The notes under the pieces: generated by a model
Seen by the model: only the letters and a program-made list of their open reading frames with translations
Databases searched by the model: none
Told to the model about the DNA's origin: nothing
Shown: positions 35,261 through 44,200 of the stretch, piece after piece
Layout: the number at the start of each line of letters is the position of its first letter
Position numbering within the stretch: the stretch's first letter is position 1
Made by a program: the position numbers and the translations under genes
From: Oceanobacter kriegii DSM 6294
Lineage (GTDB): Bacteria; Pseudomonadota; Gammaproteobacteria; Pseudomonadales; Oceanobacteraceae
NCBI RefSeq assembly: GCF_000422845.1
Contig: NZ_AUGV01000008.1
Location: forward strand, 124,001 to 188,000
Direction of reading: 5' to 3'
DNA: 64,000 nt

Positions 35261-38200
35261 ATGGCCAAGTTTTTTATTGATCGACCCATTTTTGCGTGGG
35301 TCATCGCCATCATGATCATGGTGGCGGGCGGTCTGAGTCTGCTGAGCCTGCCGGTGCAGCAGTATCCGACCATTGCGCCGCCCAGCGTGCAAATTCAGGC
35401 GACTTACCCGGGTGCATCGGCGCAAACACTGCAAGACAGTGTGACCCAGGTTATCGAGCAGAACATGACGGGTCTGGATGGCATGTTGTACATGTCGTCG
35501 AACAGCTCCAGTTCTGGTCGCGCCAGCATCACGGTGACCTTTGCTGCGGGCACCGACCCGGACATTGCCCAGGTGCAGGTTCAGAATAAACTGGCGCAGG
35601 CGGAAGCCTTGTTGCCAGAAGAAGTGCAGCGTCAGGGTATCTCGGTCAGCAAGGGCCGTGATGGCTTCCTGATGGTGATTGGTCTGGTTTCCGGCGACGG
35701 CTCGCTGTCCAAAGGCGACCTGGCCGACTTTGGTATCAGTCAGCTGAAAGAGCCGCTGTCGCGGGTTCCGGGTGTGGGTAACATCACGGTGTTTGGTGCT
35801 CAGTACGCCATGCGCATCTGGTTGCAGCCTGAAAAACTGGCAGCTTATAACCTCACGCCACTGGAAGTCAGTCAGGCGGTATCCGAGCAGAACACCCAGT
35901 TCCCGGCTGGTGAGCTGGGCGGTCTGCCAGCGATTTCTGGCCAGCAGATGAACGCGACGATTATGGCGCAAACTCGGATGTCGAACGTTGATGAGTTCGA
36001 GAACATCCTGCTGACGGTAAACCCGGACGGCTCCCAGGTGCGTCTGAAGGACGTTGCCCGTATTGAGCTGGGCGCTGAAAGCTACGCCATCGACAGTAAG
36101 TACAACGGCAAACCGGCTACCGGTCTGGGCATTCAGCTGGCATCCGGTGCCAACGCGCTGGATACCTCGGAAGCGGTGCGCAAGCGTCTGGATGAACTGA
36201 AGAGCTTCTTCCCGTCGGGCGTTGAGATTGTTTACCCGTACGACACCACGCCGTTTGTTGAAATCTCCATTGCCGAAGTAGAGCACACCCTGATCGAAGC
36301 CATTGTGTTGGTGTTCCTGGTGATGTTCCTGTTCCTTGGCAAATTCCGCGCGACCCTGATTCCGACCCTGGCCGTGCCTGTGGTACTGCTGGGTACCTTC
36401 GGCATCATGGCCTCGTTTGGTTATTCCATTAACACCCTGACCATGTTCGGTCTGGTGCTGGCCATTGGTCTGCTGGTGGATGACGCCATCGTGGTGGTGG
36501 AAAACGTTGAGCGGGTAATGGAAGAAGAAGGCTTGCCGCCGAAAGAAGCGACCAAGCGTTCGATGGAACAAATCACCAGCGCCCTGATTGGTATTGCGTT
36601 GGTGCTGTCGGCGGTATTTGTACCGATGGCCTTTATGTCTGGCTCGACCGGTGCCATTTACCGTCAGTTCTCGTTGACCATTGTGTCGGCGATGGCGCTG
36701 TCGGTACTGGTGGCTCTGACCCTGACGCCAGCGCTGTGTGCCACCTTGCTGCGTCCGCACAAGGATGATCATGGCGACAAGGGCCTGTTTGGCCTGTTCA
36801 ACCGTCTGTTCGGCAAAGCCACTGACAAGTATCAGGGCGGCGTTAGTCGTACCCTGCGTGCGCCCATCCGTATGGTGCTGGTGTACGCCGGTTTGCTGGC
36901 GATTCTGGCGGTGGTGTATGTGCGTCTGCCAGCGTCGTTCCTGCCGGAAGAAGATCAGGGTGTATTCCTGAACCTGGTGATGCTGCCAGCGGGATCAACC
37001 ATGGAGCAGAACCACGAGGTGATGGATCGGGTAACCGATTACTTCCTCAGTGATCCGGCGGTTGAATCCGTGTTCACCGTGTCCGGCTTCAGTTTTGCCG
37101 GTCAGGGCCAGAACCAGGCGATGGCGTTTGTGAAGCTGAAGCACTGGGACGAGCGGGGGCCGCAGGACGCGGTTGGCGCTGTGATTGGTCGGGCTTGGGG
37201 TGCACTCAGCCAGATCAAGGAAGCGGTGATCTACCCGATCAACCTGCCACCAATTGTGTCGCTGGGTACCGCCACCGGTTTCGACATGATGCTGCAGGAC
37301 CGTGCCAACATCGGCCACGACAAGCTGATTCAGGCGCGTAACATGATGCTGGGCATGGCGGCACAAGACCCTCGTCTGGTGCGGGTGCGTCCAAACGGCA
37401 TGGAAGACGTACCGCTGTTCCGTCTCGACATCGACTACGAAAAAGTGAAGTCACTGGGCCTGGATATCGCCACCGTAAACAGCACCATCAGCACCGCCTG
37501 GGGTTCTGCCTACGTTAACGACTTCATCGACCGTGGTCGGGTGAAGAAGGTGTACATTCAGGCGGACTCTCCAGCGCGGATGCTGCCGGAAGACTTCAAC
37601 AAATGGTATGTGCGTAACAATCAGGGCGAAATGGTGCCGTTCAGCTCCTTTGCCACGACTCACTGGGATTACGGCTCGCCGCGTCTGGAGCGTTACAACG
37701 GCGTCCCATCCGTGAACATTCAGGGTGAAGCTGCGCCGGGTCTGAGTACCGGTGATGCCATGGCCGCGATGGAAGAAATTGTTGCCAAGCTGCCGCCGGG
37801 TGTGGGCATTGAGTGGACTGGTATGTCCTATCAGGAACGTATGGCTGGCTCGCAAGCGCCGCTGCTGTATGCGCTGTCGTTGCTGGTGGTCTTCCTCTGT
37901 CTGGCCGCCCTGTACGAGAGCTGGTCGGTACCGTTTGCGGTCATTCTGGTGGTACCGCTGGGTATTCTGGGCGCACTGCTGGCGACCTACGGTCGTGGTC
38001 TGGCCAACGACGTGTACTTCCAGGTGGGTCTGTTGACGACGATTGGTTTGTCGGCCAAGAACGCCATCCTGATCGTTGAATTTGCCAAGGCCGAGTACGA
38101 AGCCGGCAAGAGTCTGGTTGATGCTGCGGTGGAAGCTGCGCGACTGCGTTTGCGTCCGATCATCATGACCTCCATGGCCTTTATGCTGGGCGTACTGCCA

Positions 38201-38371
38201 CTGGCTCTGAGCTCCGGTGCTGGCGCTGGCAGCCGTCATGCCATTGGTACGGGTGTGATCGGCGGTATGCTGAGTGCAACCTTCCTGGCCATTTTCTTCG
38301 TACCAGTGTTCTATCTGCTGGTGATGAAGCTGGCGCACCTGATCTCAGGTGACAAGCGTCAGACCAACTGA
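35261..38371 (+). CDS. RND multidrug efflux pump (AcrB/MexB type, HAE1)
   Basis: A 1036-residue pump with the standard 12-TM architecture and two large periplasmic loops. It starts [20 protein letters not shown]. The TM4 proton-relay aspartates are in [20 protein letters not shown], and the TM10 lysine is present in [20 protein letters not shown]. The close match to AcrB/MexB in these regions supports export of amphiphilic drugs or detergents rather than metals. It is followed by a strong terminator at 38429-38461, so the operon is just adaptor plus pump. Confidence 0.95.
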   Translation: MAKFFIDRPIFAWVIAIMIMVAGGLSLLSLPVQQYPTIAPPSVQIQATYPGASAQTLQDSVTQVIEQNMTGLDGMLYMSSNSSSSGRASITVTFAAGTDPDIAQVQVQNKLAQAEALLPEEVQRQGISVSKGRDGFLMVIGLVSGDGSLSKGDLADFGISQLKEPLSRVPGVGNITVFGAQYAMRIWLQPEKLAAYNLTPLEVSQAVSEQNTQFPAGELGGLPAISGQQMNATIMAQTRMSNVDEFENILLTVNPDGSQVRLKDVARIELGAESYAIDSKYNGKPATGLGIQLASGANALDTSEAVRKRLDELKSFFPSGVEIVYPYDTTPFVEISIAEVEHTLIEAIVLVFLVMFLFLGKFRATLIPTLAVPVVLLGTFGIMASFGYSINTLTMFGLVLAIGLLVDDAIVVVENVERVMEEEGLPPKEATKRSMEQITSALIGIALVLSAVFVPMAFMSGSTGAIYRQFSLTIVSAMALSVLVALTLTPALCATLLRPHKDDHGDKGLFGLFNRLFGKATDKYQGGVSRTLRAPIRMVLVYAGLLAILAVVYVRLPASFLPEEDQGVFLNLVMLPAGSTMEQNHEVMDRVTDYFLSDPAVESVFTVSGFSFAGQGQNQAMAFVKLKHWDERGPQDAVGAVIGRAWGALSQIKEAVIYPINLPPIVSLGTATGFDMMLQDRANIGHDKLIQARNMMLGMAAQDPRLVRVRPNGMEDVPLFRLDIDYEKVKSLGLDIATVNSTISTAWGSAYVNDFIDRGRVKKVYIQADSPARMLPEDFNKWYVRNNQGEMVPFSSFATTHWDYGSPRLERYNGVPSVNIQGEAAPGLSTGDAMAAMEEIVAKLPPGVGIEWTGMSYQERMAGSQAPLLYALSLLVVFLCLAALYESWSVPFAVILVVPLGILGALLATYGRGLANDVYFQVGLLTTIGLSAKNAILIVEFAKAEYEAGKSLVDAAVEAARLRLRPIIMTSMAFMLGVLPLALSSGAGAGSRHAIGTGVIGGMLSATFLAIFFVPVFYLLVMKLAHLISGDKRQTN

Positions 38372-38428
38372 CCCATTCAGGCTGAACTCATTCGAATTCA
38401 GCCGCTCCCATGAATGAGTACCGATACG

Positions 38429-38461
38429 CCGGGCGGTGGATTTATCCACCGCCCGGTTTTA
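38429..38461 (+). terminator. terminator of the AcrAB-type operon
   Basis: The 12-base stem ccgggcggtgga / tccaccgcccgg with a 4-base loop is followed by tttta. Confidence 0.92.
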
Positions 38462-38561
38462 TATTGGCGTCCATTCAGCTCTTGTTTGCAGCCGCTGCTC
38501 AGCGGCCAGTGCAAACGTCCGATGCGCCCAACGAAACAGCCATAGTTCAAGGACCCAACCT

Positions 38562-39068
38562 ATGCTCAGCTCGCTGGCCAAGTTACTCAACGCCCTTAAT
38601 TCCGAAGTCGCCCCCTGGCAAATTGCGCTGGCCCTGTGCTTTGCCTTGCCGGTTGCCCTGACGCCTTTCTGGGGCTTGCACAACCTGCTGATCTTGCTGG
38701 TGGTGCTGCTGGTGCGCTGCAACATCAGCGCGTTTCTGTTTGGTCTGGCGGTGTTTTCGCTATTGGCGATGCTGATTGATCCGGTATCGGTGCGACTGGG
38801 CGAATCGCTGCTGAGCAACCCCGGGTTGCAGGACTTCTGGACGGGTCTGTACCAGAACGATTTCTGGCGTCTGATGGGCTTTAACCACACCCTGACACTG
38901 GGTGGATTTGTGATTGCAGCGATGGCGTTTGCGCCCCTGTTTGTGTTGTTGCGGGTGCTGATTCTGCAATACCGCGTCAAGGTCATGGCGTGGGTAAACA
39001 AGCTGAAAATTGTGCAGGCCCTGAAAGCCAGCAAGTTTTACAACATCTATCAGTCGCTGGCGGGGTAA
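38562..39068 (+). CDS. TIGR03546 family membrane protein
   Basis: 168 residues from the ATG at 38562; upstream extension runs through the terminator. Four or so hydrophobic helices are visible (IALALCFALPVALTPFWGLH, LLILLVVLLV, FGLAVFSLLAMLID, VIAAMAFAPLFVLLRVLI). The protein matches the small membrane family TIGR03546, nearly always encoded with TIGR03545. The next gene begins 6 bp later and is that partner. Function is unknown; an envelope role is inferred from the partner's AsmA-like character. Confidence 0.8.
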   Translation: MLSSLAKLLNALNSEVAPWQIALALCFALPVALTPFWGLHNLLILLVVLLVRCNISAFLFGLAVFSLLAMLIDPVSVRLGESLLSNPGLQDFWTGLYQNDFWRLMGFNHTLTLGGFVIAAMAFAPLFVLLRVLILQYRVKVMAWVNKLKIVQALKASKFYNIYQSLAG

Positions 39069-39074
39069 GGGATT

Positions 39075-40877
39075 ATGTTCAAGTGGATTCGCTGGTCTGG
39101 ACTGATTGGCTTTGTGGTTGTTGTGGGGCTGCTGGCCGCCTTTCTGATATTTGCCGCCGGGCCACTGGCACGAATGGCCATCGAAAGCGTCGGCAGCTCC
39201 GTTGCCGGGGCCAAGGTGGAAGTCGACGATGTCGATTTCACCCTGTCGCCAGTGGGTTTTGAACTGGGTCGATTGACCGTCGCCAACTCCGATAAACCGA
39301 TGGAAAACCTGCTCGAATTTGAATCGGCAGCGGCCACGGTGGATCTGGCGCCGTTGTTGATGGGCAAGGGCATCATCCGTGATCTCAGCATCAATGGCCT
39401 GCAGTTCAGCACCGCCCGCACCGAATCCGGTGCGCTGGCCTCAGACAGCGGCAACGATCAGCAAGATGCTGCTGACGACGCCACGGAAGAGAACTCACTG
39501 GCCGACCAACTGAGCGGTAACCTGCCATCGGCAGAAGAGATTCTGGCCCGTGAGAACCTCTATACCCAGGCCGCTGGCGAAGCCTTCAAGGAAACCTTCG
39601 ACCGTCGCCAGCAGCAACTGGATGACGCGCTGGCCGCGGTGCCGGATCAGCAACGTCTGGATGAGTACCAGCAGCAGGTGAAGGCGATTACGTCTGGCAA
39701 AATCACCTCGCTGGAAGACTTCAATCAGCGCAAACAGCAGTTGCAGGCCCTGCGCGACCAGTTCAAGGCCGACAAGAAAGCCGTCAATACCGCCAAGGAT
39801 TTGATTGGCGAAACCCGCGTGGAAGTCACCGGCCGTTTGCAGGATCTCAAGGATGCACCGGCCAAGGACATTGCCAGCATCAAGGACAAATACCAGCTCA
39901 ACGCCACAGGTGCGGCGAATCTGTCCGGTCTGCTGTTTGGCGACGAAGCCGGTGAATGGGCAACCCAGGCGCTGTTCTGGTACGAAAAGATCAAACCTTA
40001 TCTGGCTTCCGGTAGCGATGAGGCGGAAGAAGAGGAATACCTGCGCCCTGACGGCCGTTATGTGCATTTCCCGACCGACGACCCATGGCCTGAATTCCTG
40101 ATTCGCCATACCGCCATGAGCGCCTCAACCAGCGCCGGTGATCTGGCCATTACCGGCACCGACCTGACCCATCAGCAACGGGTGTTGGGCCGTCCGGCAC
40201 GCATTGATATTGATGGACAGGGTCTGCGCACCGTCGATGCCCTGAACGCCAACATCACCCTTGACCACACCCGCTCACCGAGCCGCGATACCATGACTCT
40301 GGATGCCACCGGCTGGCAGCTCGACAGCGTTAATCTGGGATTGGGCGATACCCAGCTGGAGCGCGCCAGTGCCGATATGCAAGGCATGGCACAAGTGGTG
40401 ACCAACAGTGACGGTGACCAGCTGACAGCACGACTGGAAGGCCAGTTTGGCAACACCGAATTCAGCAGCACAGGCAACACCACCTTTGCCAAAGAGCTGA
40501 CGGCAGCGCTGCAAACCATTAACAGCTTTGATATTGATGCCCGCGCCAACGGCGCACTGCAAAGCCCATCGATTGAATTCGGCTCCAACCTCGACAGCCA
40601 ACTCAGCAGTGCCTTCAACCAGCGCCTGAAAGCCCAGCAAGACAAGCTGGAAGCGCGTCTGCAAGGCAAACTGGACGACAAGATCAATGAGTTTGCAGGC
40701 CCTTACGCCGATCAGCTCAAGGCGCTGAACAACGACGATCAGAAGCTGACCGACAAGCTGGCGCAGCTGGAAGACATGGGCCGTGCCGAACTGGACAACT
40801 ACGTTGACCAGCAAAAGCAGCAAGCCAAGGAAAAAGCCGCCGAAAAAGCCAAAGACAAACTCAAGAGCCTGTTTTAA
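39075..40877 (+). CDS. TIGR03545 family protein, AsmA-like
   Basis: A 600-residue protein with one N-terminal membrane helix (LIGFVVVVGLLAAFLIFAAG) and the rest presumably periplasmic. The region right after the helix (VEVDDVDFTLSPVGFELGRL..) has the short amphipathic beta-strand pattern of AsmA-like lipid-transfer proteins. The middle (residues ~140-270) and the end are long coiled-coil stretches rich in Gln, Asp and Lys, finishing KQQAKEKAAEKAKDKLKSLF. It follows its TIGR03546 partner by 6 bp and overlaps the next gene by 1 bp. An envelope lipid or surface role is inferred, not shown. Confidence 0.8.
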   Translation: MFKWIRWSGLIGFVVVVGLLAAFLIFAAGPLARMAIESVGSSVAGAKVEVDDVDFTLSPVGFELGRLTVANSDKPMENLLEFESAAATVDLAPLLMGKGIIRDLSINGLQFSTARTESGALASDSGNDQQDAADDATEENSLADQLSGNLPSAEEILARENLYTQAAGEAFKETFDRRQQQLDDALAAVPDQQRLDEYQQQVKAITSGKITSLEDFNQRKQQLQALRDQFKADKKAVNTAKDLIGETRVEVTGRLQDLKDAPAKDIASIKDKYQLNATGAANLSGLLFGDEAGEWATQALFWYEKIKPYLASGSDEAEEEEYLRPDGRYVHFPTDDPWPEFLIRHTAMSASTSAGDLAITGTDLTHQQRVLGRPARIDIDGQGLRTVDALNANITLDHTRSPSRDTMTLDATGWQLDSVNLGLGDTQLERASADMQGMAQVVTNSDGDQLTARLEGQFGNTEFSSTGNTTFAKELTAALQTINSFDIDARANGALQSPSIEFGSNLDSQLSSAFNQRLKAQQDKLEARLQGKLDDKINEFAGPYADQLKALNNDDQKLTDKLAQLEDMGRAELDNYVDQQKQQAKEKAAEKAKDKLKSLF

Positions 40878-41473
40878 TGACTGAGCGTGACCACACATAC
40901 ACACACGCCTCCAACGGCACCCGCACCCCACAGGTGACACAGTCCATCGATTGGCTCGACAGCGACCGCTTGTGGGCGCCGGACATTGTGGACATCGTCG
41001 AACTGCCGTCCTTCACTATGGTGGTGAAGGACCATCGCGGCCCAATTGAACTGCTGCCGGCGACGATTCAGGAGTTTGTTGCCCAACGTCAGGCCTGGCA
41101 CCTGCACCCGAGCATCAGCCGTACCTTTAATCTGAATTATCGCCGCACACCGGACGCCGAAGGCAACTGGCACATTGGTGTTGCCATGGAAGTGCCGAAT
41201 GAACTGAAAGCAGAAATCACTGCGGTGAAAATGCCCGAAGGCTTCCGCTTACACCTGTTCGGTTCCGGCGAATACGCCCGTATCCGCGTGCAGGGCGGAG
41301 AAGCCGGTTTGATGTTTGCGGCCAAGTGGCTGATAGAACAATGGCTGCCGCATTCTCGCTACGACATGGCCGAAGGCATCACGCTGTTTGAACGGGTGCA
41401 GTTTCCACCGCTGGTCGAACCGACCGAAGCGCTGGTGGACATTCTGGTGCCGGTTGAATTGGCGCTTATTTAG
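40877..41473 (+). CDS. GyrI-like small-molecule-binding domain protein
   Basis: A 198-residue protein resembling the GyrI-like/AraC effector-binding domain (SHS2 fold): ELPSFTMVVKDHRGPIELLP, then RRTPDAEGNWHIGVAMEVPN, and a final GEAGLMFAAKWLIEQWLPHS with FERVQFPP. There is no DNA-binding part. Stand-alone members bind small hydrophobic molecules or, in GyrI, inhibit gyrase. It is coupled by a 1-bp overlap to the TIGR03545 gene, so an envelope- or xenobiotic-related sensing role is more likely than gyrase inhibition; this is inference. Confidence 0.65.
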   Translation: MTERDHTYTHASNGTRTPQVTQSIDWLDSDRLWAPDIVDIVELPSFTMVVKDHRGPIELLPATIQEFVAQRQAWHLHPSISRTFNLNYRRTPDAEGNWHIGVAMEVPNELKAEITAVKMPEGFRLHLFGSGEYARIRVQGGEAGLMFAAKWLIEQWLPHSRYDMAEGITLFERVQFPPLVEPTEALVDILVPVELALI

Positions 41474-41481
41474 ATAGCCTT

Positions 41482-42519
41482 CTAGCTAATAGGCTCTATC
41501 TCTATGTCGCCAAATACATTGTGCTTTGCTTTGGCAAAGGATAAATGTGCCAGTTTGGGATTCGTTTGTGCTACCTGCACTATCTTTTCTATGGTGCTGT
41601 CAGTTGTGGCATAGCCGAATATCAGCCTTTGAAAAGCTTCAAACGGAATCTTTTTAAGGTATGTTTCTCGGTAGGTTAGCCCTAGGTTTTTAATGATTTC
41701 ACGTTTGTCGAAATTAAAAGAAACTACATGCTCATTACCGCAAGATTTGTCTGCTTCGGAAAGGGGGATGACAACTCTTGCCTCATCTTCGATACTCCAC
41801 GACTCCTTCTTTGAATATAAAAGTCGATCGGACAGATCAGCCATATCTACCCCTGACTTGGGGAATTCATTCCAAAGCATTAAAGCATCGGTGGGGTGTT
41901 CAGCACTGGAGAGTTTAACATGCACCCCGTTTAATCTGATTTGCCCTTTGTAATATGTTAAAGATGCTCTGTCTTGCGGTTGGTAGCTTATGTCTTTGGG
42001 TTTGTAGTGTTGGAAGAAAGCATGCGAGTCATCAAATTCTATCGCTATTCCTTGCCCTTCATTGGCATAGTGCACCCACATATGTTCGTTTGTAGATGAC
42101 TTTGCCAGGCTAAATACACCCAGAGAAAGGCTGGAAAACTGTGTGATTACATCATTCAGCTGTGCAACAAGGTTTTCGAATGTATGTCTGTCATATTCAG
42201 TCATATTCGAAAAGCCATACTGAGACTGAACTAGATGGGGTAAAGAATCCCCAAATCTCTCGCCGTGAGGCTTTAGAAATAAACTCTTTAGTTCGCTCTT
42301 TGATGGTTCATAGCCGAATTGACGTTGAAATTTTCGCTCTTCTTTCCTTGCCCAGTCATAGTCTACTTCCGAGAACTCATTGAAATACGGGAGGATTTTA
42401 GACTCGCTTCCCTTATCGTTGAGAAATATAGGCTGCGTTATTCGGAATAGCCCATCCTCTAAAAAAGAGATTCTGGGAAAAGATGTTTCACGTATGAGGC
42501 CAAAATATTTCGTCAGCAT
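41482..42519 (-). CDS. DUF2971 protein, AT-rich, probably acquired
   Basis: 345 residues from the ATG at 42519, which has AAGGAAG at good spacing; the ATG at 42558 overlaps selO and has no ribosome site. The product begins MLTKYFGLIRETSFPRISFL and contains the DUF2971 (PF11185) hallmarks: SLGVFSLAKSSTNEHMWVHY followed by ANEGQGIAIEFDD, then YSKKESWSIEDEARVVIPLS. No catalytic residues are established for the family, whose members are scattered, mobile and often found near phage or defence genes. GC content and codon use are clearly lower than in all neighbours. It lies 26 bp downstream of selO on the same strand and is convergent with the GyrI-like gene. Function is unknown. Confidence 0.78.
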   Translation of the reverse strand: MLTKYFGLIRETSFPRISFLEDGLFRITQPIFLNDKGSESKILPYFNEFSEVDYDWARKEERKFQRQFGYEPSKSELKSLFLKPHGERFGDSLPHLVQSQYGFSNMTEYDRHTFENLVAQLNDVITQFSSLSLGVFSLAKSSTNEHMWVHYANEGQGIAIEFDDSHAFFQHYKPKDISYQPQDRASLTYYKGQIRLNGVHVKLSSAEHPTDALMLWNEFPKSGVDMADLSDRLLYSKKESWSIEDEARVVIPLSEADKSCGNEHVVSFNFDKREIIKNLGLTYRETYLKKIPFEAFQRLIFGYATTDSTIEKIVQVAQTNPKLAHLSFAKAKHNVFGDIEIEPIS

Positions 42520-42545
42520 TGTATCTTCCTTGATGGTAATGCAAT

Positions 42546-44078
42546 TTACGAAGAGCAACTCAGCATGGTCAGTTGTTTGCTATCCGGTGCCCAGCGCAGC
42601 TCGTCAGCGATGCCGTGATGCTGCTCAAACGGGTTTTGCAGCACTTGCAGCCAGTCCTGCACCGGTTGGAAGTTGCCTTTTTCAGCCTCGCTGATCAGTT
42701 GGTCGGTAACCCGGGTGCGCAGAATGTACACCGGGTTGACCGCCAGCATGGCTGCCTGGCGTTTGGCCGCGTTGCGGCTTTCCAGTGTAAGTCGGGCTTC
42801 GTAGTCTTTCAGCCAGCTGTCGAGCCAGAGGCTTTGGCTCGGTTCGCCGAGCTGGTCACGGAAGGCTTGCAGGGCCGCACGGTCAATAACCGGTTGGCCA
42901 TCCTGTTCGCTCTGACCTTCAGCTAACGCTCGGTAGAGCGGGTTGAAATCGACTTCGTTCATGTTCAGCAGTGCGCGCCAGCGGCGCAGCAGTTCACTGT
43001 CCCCTTCGTCTTCAAACGCCAGTCCCAGCCGTTCGCGCATACGCTTCAGATACGCCTGTTGGTAATAGTCCGGGAAGTTCTCCAGTTCGGCTTTTAGGTC
43101 TTCCACGTCGATGATGGGTGTCAGCGCTTGTGCCAGCGCCGACAGGTTCCAGTGCATTACGTCCGGTTGTTTGTCGAAGGCGTAGCGGCCTTCGCGGTCG
43201 GTGTGGTTGTACACCGCGTTTTCTTTCCAGCGGTCGATAAAGGCAAACGGGCCGTGGTCGAAGGTTTCGCCCAGAATCGACATGTTGTCGGTGTTCATAA
43301 CGCCATGCAAAAAGCCGTAGGCAATCCAGCCCGCTACGGTATGGGCGCTGGCCTGGCTGATGGCCTTGAACATGGCCAGATACGGTTTTTCTGCGTCGCG
43401 GCACTGTGGGTACCAGCGCTCCAGACAGTAGTCGGCCAGCACTTTCAAATCGTCGTGCTGGCGGCTGTAGTACAGGTGTTCGAAGTGGCCAAAGCGTACA
43501 TGGCTGCGGCTAACGCGGATAATGGTTGCACCGGGCTCCAATCGTTCCCGCACCACCTGCTGGCTGTTCACGCACAGGGCCAGTGCCCGTGTAGACGGGA
43601 TGTTCAGGTAAGTAAGTGCTTCCCCAATCAGGTATTCCCGCAGGCTGGATCGCAACACCGCTCGGCCATCCCCCATCCGTGAGTAGGGAGTTTGGCCTGC
43701 GCCTTTCAGGTGCAGGTCCCACAGTTGTTCACTGCCATCGGCTTGCGGTACGGCCAGTTCTCCCAGCAGCAGTCCGCGGCCATCACCCAGTTGCGGGTTG
43801 TACACACCAAACTGGTGGCCGGCGTATTTCATCGCCAGCGGTGCCGCCTGCTCGGGCAGTTCGTGTCCGCCCATCAGCGATGCCAGCAAGTCCGGTTGCA
43901 GTGAGCAGGGGTCAATGCCCAGTTGCTCTGCCACCTTGACGTTGGCGCTCACTAACCGTGGGTCTGGCAGTGGCGTGGGTTCCATGCGGGTGTACAAGTG
44001 GCCTGGCAGCTGGGCAAAGTGCGATTGCAATTGCAGGGTCGGCAAGCTGGTCCAGCAGGAGGCGGAGTGGTTGCTCAT
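42546..44078 (-). CDS. selO: protein adenylyltransferase SelO (YdiU)
   Basis: A 510-residue pseudokinase-fold enzyme that transfers AMP from ATP to Ser/Thr/Tyr of target proteins, linked to redox stress. Visible are the typical MKYAGHQFGVYNPQLGDGRG, LHLKGAGQTPYSRMGDGRAV, LREYLIGEAL, and MNTDNMSILGETFDHGPFAF with its metal-binding Asn/Asp. The protein ends MLSCSS, keeping the conserved cysteine two before the end that is selenocysteine in animal SelO. Length is slightly above the bacterial norm. The DUF2971 gene follows immediately downstream. Confidence 0.95.
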   Translation of the reverse strand: MSNHSASCWTSLPTLQLQSHFAQLPGHLYTRMEPTPLPDPRLVSANVKVAEQLGIDPCSLQPDLLASLMGGHELPEQAAPLAMKYAGHQFGVYNPQLGDGRGLLLGELAVPQADGSEQLWDLHLKGAGQTPYSRMGDGRAVLRSSLREYLIGEALTYLNIPSTRALALCVNSQQVVRERLEPGATIIRVSRSHVRFGHFEHLYYSRQHDDLKVLADYCLERWYPQCRDAEKPYLAMFKAISQASAHTVAGWIAYGFLHGVMNTDNMSILGETFDHGPFAFIDRWKENAVYNHTDREGRYAFDKQPDVMHWNLSALAQALTPIIDVEDLKAELENFPDYYQQAYLKRMRERLGLAFEDEGDSELLRRWRALLNMNEVDFNPLYRALAEGQSEQDGQPVIDRAALQAFRDQLGEPSQSLWLDSWLKDYEARLTLESRNAAKRQAAMLAVNPVYILRTRVTDQLISEAEKGNFQPVQDWLQVLQNPFEQHHGIADELRWAPDSKQLTMLSCSS

Positions 44079-44200
44079 GGGATGGGTAACCTCAGACAGG
44101 CGCTGACGGATGGCAGCGGACGATGGGGTATGGCGTGTGTGACGGGCGCGGTGGTGACACCGGCCCGTCGGGTTTAGCAGTGGCTTTTTACCGTAGCTTT

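Noticed and set aside
35258-36772. 504-residue minus-strand frame
   Set aside because: Antisense shadow of the AcrB-type pump gene, rich in His, Gln and Arg as such shadows are.
41473-41500. gatagcct..aggctctatc stem between the GyrI-like and DUF2971 stop codons
   Set aside because: Imperfect arms and no T-run; a terminator function is not supported.
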